Origin: Chloroflexi bacterium RBG_16_56_11
GTDB lineage: Bacteria; Chloroflexota; Dehalococcoidia; Dehalococcoidales; RBG-16-60-22
Reading direction: 5' to 3'
Assembly: GCA_001796865.1 (NCBI GenBank)
Contig: MGNQ01000049.1
Coordinates: forward strand, 1 to 8,590
DNA: 8,590 nt
The translations under genes were made by a program, and so were the position numbers. This document shows, in pieces, positions 1 through 4,796 of this stretch. The notes under the pieces were generated by a model that saw nothing but the letters and a program-made list of their open reading frames with translations, was not told the origin of the DNA and searched no databases. Position 1 is the stretch's first letter, and every line of letters starts with the position of its first letter.

Positions 1-296
1 ATATTTTGCACGATAGCGAGTGTCTTGGTCTTCGGGATAGTCACATTTAAATCGATGGATTGGCCGACAGTGGTGGAAACATTGGAAAAGTAGATAATGG
101 CGCTCAAGTTGGGGTCGGAAGTGGGGTTGGGGTTGAAAGCGGAGCCGTAAAGAGTGATGACAGCGCCAACCTTACCCTGGGGCGGCGTCAAAGTCAAATC
201 ATACCAGGCGTAAGCCGGCAGCGCCGGAATAGTAAGCAGTAAAAGGGAAAGGGCCACGGTGAGAGCTAGAACTCTGAAAAAAATTCGGTGTTTCAT
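1..296 (-). CDS. Secreted protein with signal peptide, possible IPT/TIG-like domain (partial)
   Basis: This minus-strand reading frame opens with ATG at 296-294 and stays open for about 98 codons to the left edge, so its C-terminus is missing. The ribosome site GGGAGGT lies just upstream, three bases before the ATG. The N-terminus is a textbook signal peptide: a basic MKHR start, a hydrophobic stretch at about residues 9-23, and an Ala-Tyr-Ala cleavage motif at 28-30 before Trp31. The mature part begins WYDLTLTPPQGKVGAVITLYG and then has GSAFNPN and SAIIYFSN. That pattern of a stabilising glycine turn and short beta strands recalls IPT/TIG immunoglobulin-like folds, but too little is visible to be sure. 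It is probably an exported or cell-surface host protein lying just outside the phage cluster. The export call is strong; the domain call is weak. Confidence 0.8.
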   Translation of the reverse strand, partial: MKHRIFFRVLALTVALSLLLLTIPALPAYAWYDLTLTPPQGKVGAVITLYGSAFNPNPTSDPNLSAIIYFSNVSTTVGQSIDLNVTIPKTKTLAIVQN

Positions 297-351
297 TTTA
301 CCTCCCGGTCTGCCAGGTCCGTCAGCGGGGGCAGGCTTATGACGACTACCC

Positions 352-370
352 GGACTATTAATAATTGTCC
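352..370. repeat. 19-bp near-perfect palindrome between the two minus-strand genes
   Basis: The bases read GGAC-T-ATTA-A-TAAT-T-GTCC: two 9-base arms around a centre at 361, with one mismatched pair (356/366). It lies in the gap between the end of the helix-turn-helix gene and the start of the secreted-protein gene, about 56 bases upstream of the latter's ATG. The AT-rich centre suits an operator or promoter element better than a terminator, since no T run follows on either strand. I found no convincing -35/-10 pair beside it. Its role is unknown. Confidence 0.4.
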
Positions 371-444
371 AACCATATTTTATAACGTGCGAAGAGACGA
401 AGGGACAGGAGTTTTATCACAATTTATTTATCTTCGCCCGCCTT

Positions 445-651
445 TCACTTTATCAGCCTTTTCCTGGCGCCGCGGTGGGGATTGTAGGTGCCGGCGAAGT
501 TGTCCAGGATATTTTTATCGATGAGCCAGGTGTTGTGAATCTTGGTAGCGGGGAGGTCACCCTGGCGGCAGAGTCGCTTGACCGTCTCCGGATGTATTTT
601 TAGTCGGCGGCTGGCCTCGAGGACGTTTAAATAGTGTTCCAGGACGGGCAT
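445..651 (-). CDS. Excisionase-family helix-turn-helix DNA-binding protein
   Basis: This 68-residue protein matches the HTH_17 / excisionase family pattern. It has YLNVLEASRRLKIHPETVKRL (about residues 7-27, the winged helix-turn-helix), then CRQGDLPATKIHNTWLIDKNIL (28-49), where the Gly-x-Leu-Pro turn and the Trp-Leu-Ile-Asp strand form the wing. The tail is basic (RGARKRLIK), which fits DNA binding. Family members act as recombination directionality factors for phage integrases or as small repressors. No integrase is visible here, so the exact role is open. AGGA lies about nine bases before the ATG. The gene has its own strong promoter (692-721) and a palindrome over the start point (675-693), suggesting autoregulation. 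It points away from the structural operon across a 328-base control region, as regulators at prophage ends often do. Confidence 0.8.
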   Translation of the reverse strand: MPVLEHYLNVLEASRRLKIHPETVKRLCRQGDLPATKIHNTWLIDKNILDNFAGTYNPHRGARKRLIK

Positions 652-674
652 CTAAAAGTTTCCTAAAAAATAAT

Positions 675-693
675 ATTGCTTTGTCAAAGCAAT
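675..693. promoter_or_regulatory. 19-bp perfect palindrome, probable operator
   Basis: ATTGCTTTG-T-CAAAGCAAT has perfect nine-base arms and a one-base centre. It overlaps the outer two bases of the -10 box at 692-697 and covers the expected start point near 685 of the minus-strand promoter. A repressor bound here would block that promoter. The obvious candidate is the helix-turn-helix protein encoded immediately downstream (inference). The octamer TTTGTCAA occurs in the palindrome (680-687) and again across the -35 box (714-721), so a second half-site is possible. Confidence 0.55.
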
Positions 694-721
694 TATAAAG
701 GGGGCGAGGGATATTTGTCAA
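692..721 (-). promoter_or_regulatory. Sigma-70-type promoter of the excisionase-like gene
   Basis: On the minus strand a consensus -35 TTGACA (721-716) and a consensus -10 TATAAT (697-692) are separated by 18 bases. Transcription should start near 685 and give a leader of about 35 bases before the ATG at 651. Both hexamers match consensus in full, so the promoter should be strong unless repressed, which fits the palindrome over its start point. Confidence 0.75.
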
Positions 722-756
722 GGCTCACCATGCGGCGGGCCCAGGGTGAGCGTAGA

Positions 757-793
757 CGGATTGCTTCGTCGCGGTGCGACTCGCAATGACGGG
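757..793. repeat. REP-like palindromic element, copy 1
   Basis: The element can fold into a two-part hairpin. The outer arms are ATTGC (760-764) and GCAAT (783-787). The inner arms are GTCGC (768-772) and GCGAC (776-780), with a three-base loop and a small internal bulge. This is the widespread 'attgcttcgtcgc...tcgcaatgac' intergenic repeat, familiar from its translation 'HCESRRDEAI' in mis-called proteins. Such elements are non-coding. Confidence 0.7.
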
Positions 794-830
794 AGGGATC
801 ACCATGCGGCAGGCCCAGGGCGAGGGGTGA

Positions 831-867
831 CGGATTGCTTCGTCGCGGCGCGACTCGCAATGACGGG
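831..867. repeat. REP-like palindromic element, copy 2
   Basis: This is the same fold as copy 1, exactly 74 bases downstream. Outer arms are ATTGC 834-838 and GCAAT 857-861; inner arms are GTCGC 842-846 and GCGAC 850-854. The arms are unchanged and a T-to-C difference falls in the loop, so the stem is intact. Confidence 0.7.
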
Positions 868-923
868 TGGGCTGTACCTTCGACGGGTCCAGGACGAGGG
901 GGTGAAGAGTCGACAAAAAACCG

Positions 924-952
924 TTGACAAAATAGAACATATGTACTATTCT
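924..952 (+). promoter_or_regulatory. Probable promoter of the structural operon
   Basis: A consensus -35 TTGACA (924-929) is followed after 17 bases by a -10-like TATTCT (947-952). Transcription would start near 959, giving a short leader of about 20 bases before the ATG at 980. TACTAT at 944-949 is an alternative -10, but its 14-base spacing is poor. This is the only clear plus-strand promoter I see before the right edge, so the operon may be one long transcript. Confidence 0.6.
932..949. promoter_or_regulatory. 18-bp near-palindrome in the operon promoter, LexA-box-like
   Basis: ATAGAACAT and ATGTACTAT are inverted arms with one mismatched pair (936/945). The site fills the spacer and reaches into the -10 box, a classic repressor position. 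The core at 935-946 reads GAAC-ATAT-GTAC. The Bacillus-type LexA (DinR) box is CGAAC-N4-GTTCG in outline, so the core differs by one base. SOS control of a prophage operon would make sense, but a phage repressor operator is equally possible. Confidence 0.5.
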
Positions 953-979
953 TGGCATGTTTGGTTAGAGAGGTGCGAA

Positions 980-1339
980 ATGGATTTTTTGACGCTTGAG
1001 ATTGGCGGAGATGAACCTGAGACCGGGGAGGAAATTCACGATGAAAGGACTGATTTACCGCCGGAATACTGCCATTACCGGGACGAAGGGTGCGAGCAGG
1101 CGACGTCATGCCTGACCTGCCCGTTCCCGCAGTGCCTTTACGACGAGCCGCGGGGGAGACAGCACTGGCTTAAGGGAATGCGTAACAAAGAGATAAACCG
1201 TCTTTTTTCCGGCGGCCGGGGGATCAGGGAACTGGCATCGCTTTTCGGGGTGAGCCAGAGGACGATACAGAGGGCAGTGAAGGGGAAAGTAACGGGCATA
1301 AAGGGAGTTTTACCGTCAAAAGGAGAGCGAGACCGATGA
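980..1339 (+). CDS. Small Cys-rich protein with C-terminal helix-turn-helix
   Basis: This 119-residue protein opens the operon. The start at 980 is chosen because GAGAGGTG lies four bases upstream and the promoter at 924-952 is just before it; upstream in-frame starts would translate the non-coding repeats. After an acidic N-terminus comes a Cys cluster C31-x6-C38-x5-C44-x2-C47-x4-C52, which looks able to bind zinc or an iron-sulfur cluster. The C-terminus has a resolvase/invertase-type helix-turn-helix, GIRELASLFGVSQRTIQRAVKG at 81-102. The stop codon overlaps the portal start (ATGA), so the two are probably translationally coupled. The position just before the portal is where terminase genes usually sit, so it could be a small-terminase analogue that recognises DNA; an operon regulator is at least as likely. 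I do not recognise it as a named gene. Confidence 0.7.
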   Translation: MDFLTLEIGGDEPETGEEIHDERTDLPPEYCHYRDEGCEQATSCLTCPFPQCLYDEPRGRQHWLKGMRNKEINRLFSGGRGIRELASLFGVSQRTIQRAVKGKVTGIKGVLPSKGERDR

Positions 1340-2721
1340 ATGAGAACTTGCCGGCGCAACTGGCGCGTACTGACCTGGAGAGGATGCGGCGATACCGGGA
1401 GATGCTCGATTTCTACAACGGAGGGCAATGGGCAGGACGGGAGAGGCGCAGCGAGAGGCGGCTGATATTCAACTACGCCAGGGCATTTGTGGAGAAAGCA
1501 GCGTCTTACCTCATCTCCGGCATCGGCTTCACGGTGGAGCCGTACAACAATACGGATGAAGCTAAGGAAAGGGCGAGGAAGGCCGAAACGGCCATCCGCA
1601 GGGTCTACCAGGAAAATAACCTCGAACAGCTCGACCTGGAGACGGAAATCGACGGAGCAGTGCTGGGCGACGCCGGCTACAAAGTTACCTGGGACACAGT
1701 CGAAAAAAGAGTAAGGGTCACCTCTCCGGACGTCCAGGGTATATATGCCTGGTGGGCCGGCGACGACATGTCGCGGATATGGCGCATCGCCTCCAGGTAC
1801 AGGCTATCAGCGGAGGAGGTCGAAACGGCCTACGGGGTAAAACCCACCGGAAAAGCAGCGACAGTAACGGAGGTATGGACGGACAGTGACTTCGAGCTGT
1901 ACCTGGACGGCGGGAGGCTCGAGGCCAAACCGAATCCCTACGGGTTCATACCGTTTATCGTCTTCCCCAACCTGCGCGAGCCCAAGAAGTTCTGGGGCAC
2001 ATCCGACCTTGCCCAGATAATGGAGTCACAGCGGGAGCTTAACCGGGCGATGAGCCAGCTATCCCGCATCCTGGAGCTATCCGGCAATCCCATCGCGGTG
2101 CTGGAGAACGTGGAGGAGTCCGAGGACATCGCCGTCAGGCCGGGGGCAGTGTGGAGCATCCCGGAGGACGCCAAAGCATACCTGCTCGACCTGCTGCAAG
2201 GGGGCGGCGTAAATTTACACATTCAATATATCGATTTAATATACCGCGCCATGCACGACCTGTCGGAATCGCCGCGGTCGGCGTTCGGCGGGCTGGAGCG
2301 GGACATGTCCGGCGTGGCCCTGGAGATAGAGCTCCAACCGCTGCTGCAGAAGATAAGGCGGAAGAGGATAATACGCGGGGCGGTATACAAACGGCGTAAC
2401 GAGATGGTCTTGCAACTACTGAAAAAATACCGGGGCGAAGACTACGGCGAGAACCAGACAAGGGTGGTGTGGGGCGCGGTGCTGCCCAGGGACATGGAGA
2501 AAAAAGTGGACAGCGAGCAGGCCATGGTGCAGACAGGGATACACTCACGCCGCACGGCCATGGACGAAATAGGGGTAAAGGACCCGGAAACGGAGTTCAA
2601 GCGGTGGCTGGAAGAAAGGGAGACCATCCTCAGAATGAACAGGGAGCTCAACGCGAGGTCGGCCAGGAACGGGGCGAGAGAGAGCGCTTTTATATCCAGG
2701 GCGGACGGCGCCGAGGAGTAA
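1336..2721 (+). CDS. Phage portal protein, SPP1/Gp6-like
   Basis: This 461-residue protein has the length and pattern of the SPP1-type portal family (phage_prot_Gp6). Portals form a dodecameric ring at one capsid vertex, the gate for DNA and the docking site for the neck. Visible signs are an N-terminal FYNGGQW and FNYARAFVEKAASYLISG segment (26-62), the NPYGFIPFIVFPN strand (200-212), which is characteristic of the family, and the long helix SDLAQIMESQRELNRAMSQLSRILELSGNP (223-252). MSGVALEIELQPLLQKI (324-340) is the SG-x-AL-type motif seen before the crown helices. The C-terminus is charged and helical (EFKRWLEERETILRMNRELNARSARNG). An ATGA overlap with the preceding gene and AGGAGA about 11 bases upstream support the start. 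It should function with the scaffold and capsid genes that follow. It appears full length and intact. Confidence 0.92.
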   Translation: MNENLPAQLARTDLERMRRYREMLDFYNGGQWAGRERRSERRLIFNYARAFVEKAASYLISGIGFTVEPYNNTDEAKERARKAETAIRRVYQENNLEQLDLETEIDGAVLGDAGYKVTWDTVEKRVRVTSPDVQGIYAWWAGDDMSRIWRIASRYRLSAEEVETAYGVKPTGKAATVTEVWTDSDFELYLDGGRLEAKPNPYGFIPFIVFPNLREPKKFWGTSDLAQIMESQRELNRAMSQLSRILELSGNPIAVLENVEESEDIAVRPGAVWSIPEDAKAYLLDLLQGGGVNLHIQYIDLIYRAMHDLSESPRSAFGGLERDMSGVALEIELQPLLQKIRRKRIIRGAVYKRRNEMVLQLLKKYRGEDYGENQTRVVWGAVLPRDMEKKVDSEQAMVQTGIHSRRTAMDEIGVKDPETEFKRWLEERETILRMNRELNARSARNGARESAFISRADGAEE

Positions 2722-2735
2722 CGGCAGGAGGAACA

Positions 2736-3221
2736 ATGGTCATGGAAAAAGAACAGGAAAACGCGGAAGCCAACGAGGGGGTAACAGAGGCCGATGCGCT
2801 CAGGAAAGAAAATGAAAAACTGGCGCAGGAGATCAAACTAAGGGAGGCGGCGATTACACGGCTGGAACAGATTACGGCGACGCAAAACACCGAAATCGAA
2901 GCCCTGAAAAAGTCGATAGAGGGGGCCGGGGAGCGGCGGGAAGAGATGGAGAAGTTCCTAGCGGGGGCCGTGGCGGCCTACCGGAAGGTCCTGGTGGGAG
3001 CAAATCCCGGGGTAGTGGCCGAACTGATAACCGGGGACAGTATCGAGGCGATGGAGGAGTCCGTAAAAAGCGCCCGGGCGCTGGTAGAGAGGGTGAGGCA
3101 GGGGATGGAGGCGGAGATAGCGAGGACAAGGGTGCCGGCAGGGGCGCCGCCGCGGACGACGCCGGACCTTGCGGGGCTAACGCCGAGGGAGAAGATACAG
3201 TACGGAATAGGGGGCGGTTAA
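2736..3221 (+). CDS. Phage capsid scaffold protein
   Basis: This 161-residue protein lies between portal and capsid genes, where scaffolds sit. Scaffolds line the inside of the growing procapsid and leave or are degraded before DNA fills it. Residues 18-75 are strongly charged and heptad-like (ALRKENEKLAQEIKLREAAITRLEQ onward), a predicted coiled coil. A second helical part follows (VVAELITGDSIEAMEESVKSARALVERVRQGMEAEIA). A Pro/Ala-rich linker then leads to the short C-terminal peptide LTPREKIQYGIGGG, of the kind that binds the capsid protein in this class of scaffold. The ATG at 2736 is chosen because AGGAGG (2726-2731) is four bases upstream. The frame stays open further upstream, but that stretch overlaps the portal gene and has no helical pattern. 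No protease is visible, so removal without cleavage is likely (inference). Confidence 0.8.
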   Translation: MVMEKEQENAEANEGVTEADALRKENEKLAQEIKLREAAITRLEQITATQNTEIEALKKSIEGAGERREEMEKFLAGAVAAYRKVLVGANPGVVAELITGDSIEAMEESVKSARALVERVRQGMEAEIARTRVPAGAPPRTTPDLAGLTPREKIQYGIGGG

Positions 3222-3227
3222 TAGAGA

Positions 3228-3265
3228 CGGATTGCTTCGTCATTGCACGCCTCGCAATGACAGGG
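3228..3265. repeat. REP-like palindromic element, copy 3 (diverged)
   Basis: The same outer arms ATTGC (3231-3235) and GCAAT (3254-3258) recur as in the two control-region copies. The inner arms have changed: they now read CGT (3238-3240) and ACG (3247-3249) around CATTGC. The element sits in the gap between scaffold and capsid genes, inside the operon, beginning seven bases after the scaffold stop codon. Its hairpin would form in the mRNA and could slow decay or reading from upstream (inference). Confidence 0.6.
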
Positions 3266-3290
3266 GGTAAATACCCCTTTAAAAAAGGGG
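3264..3290 (+). promoter_or_regulatory. Two competing hairpins upstream of the capsid gene
   Basis: GGGGTA (3264-3269) can pair with TACCCC (3272-3277), and CCCCTTT (3274-3280) can pair with AAAGGGG (3284-3290). Both use the same CCCC, so only one can form at a time. No T run follows, so this is not an ordinary intrinsic terminator. Together with the repeat just upstream it makes the scaffold-capsid gap highly structured, a plausible processing or mRNA-stability point for raising capsid protein output. Confidence 0.35.
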
Positions 3291-3297
3291 GGACAAA

Positions 3298-3327
3298 ATG
3301 AAATCAATATTGGATAACGGGAGGTAA
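3298..3327 (+). CDS. Possible nine-residue leader peptide before the capsid gene
   Basis: ATG at 3298 opens a nine-codon frame, MKSILDNGR, preceded by a purine-rich GGGGGGAC. Its stop codon TAA (3325-3327) touches the GGGAGG ribosome site (3319-3324) of the capsid gene, whose ATG is at 3335. Ribosomes finishing here would keep the capsid ribosome site open. A frame this short can arise by chance, so the call rests only on the arrangement. Confidence 0.2.
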   Translation: MKSILDNGR

Positions 3328-3334
3328 ATATTAA

Positions 3335-4255
3335 ATGGCAATGACATTAGCGGAAGCAGCCAAGCTATCGAACGATATGCTGCTGCAGGGAGTGGTGGAG
3401 ACCATCGTCAAGGACTCGCCGGTGCTGCAGAGGCTACCGTTCATTGAAATCGTGGGGAACGGGCTGACCTACAACCAGGAAAAGACCCTGCCGAACATCG
3501 ATTTCTACGATGTGGGGGATGAATGGGCGGAGTCCACGCCGACCTTCGAGCAGATAACGGCGAACCTGAAAATCATGGGCGGGGATGCCGACGTGGACAA
3601 CTTCCTCAAGGCTACGCGCAGCAACATCCAGGACCTGGAGGCGGCGGTCATCGAGCTCAAGGCCAAGGCGCTGCGGACCAAGTTCGAAGAGATATTCGTC
3701 TACGGGGACGCAGCGGTCAACTCCAAGCAGTTCGACGGCGTCAGGAAACTCATCAACACGGGGACGGCGGGAGGCCAGGTGATAGCCATGAGCGATACGG
3801 GGGCGACGCTTACCCTGGCCAGGCTCGACGAGCTCATCGACGCGGTCAAAGGGGACAAGCCGGACATGCTGCTGATGAGCCGGCGCTCCCGGAGGAAAAT
3901 CAACGCCCTGGTGCGGGCGGCCGGAGGGATGACGGAGACGGACCGGGACCAGTGGGGGAACTTCGTGCACCTGTGGGACGGCGTGCCCATCGGGGTGAAC
4001 GACTGGATACTGGACACGCATACGGTGGCGGGTGGAGTGGAGACGGGCACCACGGGCGGCGACTGCTCGACGATATACGCGCTCCGGCTGGGGGAGGGCG
4101 CGCTGTGCGGCCTGACCAGCCCGGGGCACCTGCACGCCGAGCCGGTGGGGCCGCTGGAGAACAAGGATGCCACGCGGACGCGGGTGAAATGGTACGTGTC
4201 TCTGGCGCTGTTCAGCGCGGTCAAGGCGGCGGCGCTAATCGGGGTCAAAGACTAA
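3335..4255 (+). CDS. Major capsid protein, HK97 fold
   Basis: This 306-residue protein follows the scaffold and is the predicted shell subunit. Its patterns fit the compact HK97-fold capsid families. An N-terminal helix with SNDMLLQGVVETIVKDSPVLQRLPF (12-36) precedes the strand-rich NGLTYNQEKTLP part. The spine region LEAAVIELKAKALRTKFEEIFVYGD (101-125) is followed by KQFDGVRKLI (131-140), the 'F-x-G-x-x-x-L-I' signature after the spine helix. Then comes the A-domain segment PDMLLMSRRSRRKINALVR (176-194) and VHLWDGVPIGVNDWI (211-225). There is no long N-terminal delta domain, in keeping with the separate scaffold gene. GGGAGG (3319-3324) serves the ATG at 3335 with about 10 bases between. The 113-base gap before it is the longest inside the operon and holds the structured elements described separately, perhaps to boost its expression. 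Confidence 0.85.
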   Translation: MAMTLAEAAKLSNDMLLQGVVETIVKDSPVLQRLPFIEIVGNGLTYNQEKTLPNIDFYDVGDEWAESTPTFEQITANLKIMGGDADVDNFLKATRSNIQDLEAAVIELKAKALRTKFEEIFVYGDAAVNSKQFDGVRKLINTGTAGGQVIAMSDTGATLTLARLDELIDAVKGDKPDMLLMSRRSRRKINALVRAAGGMTETDRDQWGNFVHLWDGVPIGVNDWILDTHTVAGGVETGTTGGDCSTIYALRLGEGALCGLTSPGHLHAEPVGPLENKDATRTRVKWYVSLALFSAVKAAALIGVKD

Positions 4256-4279
4256 CTGGATTGACATAACGATATACAC

Positions 4280-4319
4280 GGGGAGACCTCGGTAACAGGG
4301 GGTCTCCTCCGGGGGGAGG
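4280..4319 (+). promoter_or_regulatory. Competing hairpins that can hide the next ribosome site
   Basis: Between the capsid gene and the next gene, GGAGACC (4282-4288) pairs with GGTCTCC (4301-4307); the stem extends to 4280/4309 through a G-U pair, with a 12-base loop. CCTCC (4306-4310) can instead pair with GGAGG (4315-4319), which is the ribosome site of the gene starting at 4325. The two stems share bases 4306-4309 and exclude one another: the first leaves the ribosome site free, the second covers it. No T run follows, so it is not a standard terminator. Confidence 0.45.
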
Positions 4320-4324
4320 TAACA

Positions 4325-4789
4325 ATGATAATGGCAGTTGTCGAACACGTCGAGCACCCCTTCGGGCGGGGGAACCTGACGGCAGATGGTGTGCAGTGGA
4401 GCACCGAACACGCGACGACCACGGATGACTATGAAGAGGTGGAGAGCGTCACGGTGACGCCACCGGCCCTGGGCAGCGTCCTTGAATACGAGTTCGGGCT
4501 GACGTGCGCGGTGAAGTCGAGCGGGTCCGGGGAGTCCGTCCTTTTCAAGTGGCAGGCGCGCAACCGCGGCGGGACATGGGTAGACCTGCACGGGGCGGTG
4601 ACCTACCCCGCCAACGCCTCGGCGTACCGGGAATACACCTACAGCGGGCGTTTCCAGCCGGTGCCGAACTTCAACGCCGTGCCCTTCGACGTGCGCCTGG
4701 TGGTGAAGTCGGGCGGGGCGGGGGGCGAGACGGCCACCGGCAAGACCAAGAACTCGAGCTACGTTCGGGTAGTCTATGCGGCTTCGTGA
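4325..4789 (+). CDS. Unknown beta-rich virion protein, possible capsid decoration protein
   Basis: I do not recognise this 154-residue protein as a named family. It is rich in Thr, Ser, Val and Gly with alternating hydrophobic residues, as in a beta sandwich: EEVESVTVTPPALGSVLEYEFGLTCAVKSSGSGESVLFKWQARNRGGTWVDL in the middle, then YREYTYSGRFQPVPNFNAVPFDVRLVVKSGG and a final strand NSSYVRVVYAAS. It has no signal peptide or membrane segment. The place directly after the capsid gene is where decoration or head-stabilising proteins often lie, and that is the best guess. A strong site GGGGGGAGGT ends four bases before the ATG, but it can be masked by the CCTCC just upstream, which may keep output below that of the capsid protein. 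ATG at 4331 is a possible alternative start. It ends where the next gene begins. Confidence 0.6.
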   Translation: MIMAVVEHVEHPFGRGNLTADGVQWSTEHATTTDDYEEVESVTVTPPALGSVLEYEFGLTCAVKSSGSGESVLFKWQARNRGGTWVDLHGAVTYPANASAYREYTYSGRFQPVPNFNAVPFDVRLVVKSGGAGGETATGKTKNSSYVRVVYAAS

Positions 4790-4796
4790 GGACGTC

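Larger units (their letters stand above)
725..904. repeat. 74-bp tandem repeat, two full units and a decayed third
   Basis: Unit one (725-798) and unit two (799-872) both begin TCACCATGCGGC and contain GGCCCAGGG followed by the hairpin element. They differ at only a handful of positions. The first bases of a third unit are recognisable in phase at about 885-904 (GGGTCCAGGACGAGGG). The array separates the two opposing promoters. The unit combines the hairpin element with a linker that is itself conserved, so the array arose by duplication of a composite unit rather than by two independent insertions. Confidence 0.7.
652..979. other. Control region between the divergent transcription units
   Basis: This 328-base gap holds no supported gene. 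From left to right it contains the palindrome 675-693, the minus-strand promoter 692-721, a 74-bp tandem repeat (725-872, with a decayed third unit to about 904) carrying two hairpin-forming elements, a short direct repeat GT(C/T)GACAAAA at 909-918 and 923-932, the plus-strand promoter 924-952 and its near-palindrome 932-949. The layout is that of a divergent switch whose two promoters have been separated by repeat DNA. Confidence 0.6.

Noticed and set aside
60..242. Plus-strand frame of 60 codons
   Set aside because: It lies antisense to the secreted-protein gene, which has a clear signal peptide and ribosome site.
288..524. Plus-strand frame of 78 codons
   Set aside because: It covers a non-coding gap and the antisense of the excisionase-like gene; composition is not protein-like.
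725..872. Possible CRISPR array
   Set aside because: The 74-bp units are adjacent copies with no unique spacers; this is a tandem duplication of a composite element.
746..979. An N-terminal extension of the Cys-rich helix-turn-helix gene starting at 746
   Set aside because: It would translate the second REP-like element, most of the first and the promoter; a good ribosome site and ATG lie at 968-982.
693..1109. Minus-strand frame of 138 codons, with another nested at 725-958
   Set aside because: It reads through repeats, giving the familiar artefact 'HCESHRDEAI', and the promoter; no ribosome site.
3434..4135. Minus-strand frame of 233 codons inside the capsid gene
   Set aside because: Low-complexity Arg/Pro/Val-rich shadow of a GC-rich gene; no ribosome site or family resemblance.
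3523..4269. Plus-strand frame of 248 codons overlapping the capsid gene
   Set aside because: Gly/Arg-rich shadow frame; the capsid protein frame is clearly the coding one.
4261..4276. TTGACA at 4261 as an internal promoter
   Set aside because: No acceptable -10 box lies at 16-18 bases; the nearest AT-rich stretch is far too close.
4280..4309. Intrinsic terminator after the capsid gene
   Set aside because: The stem is good but no T run follows on the plus strand, and the operon continues directly.
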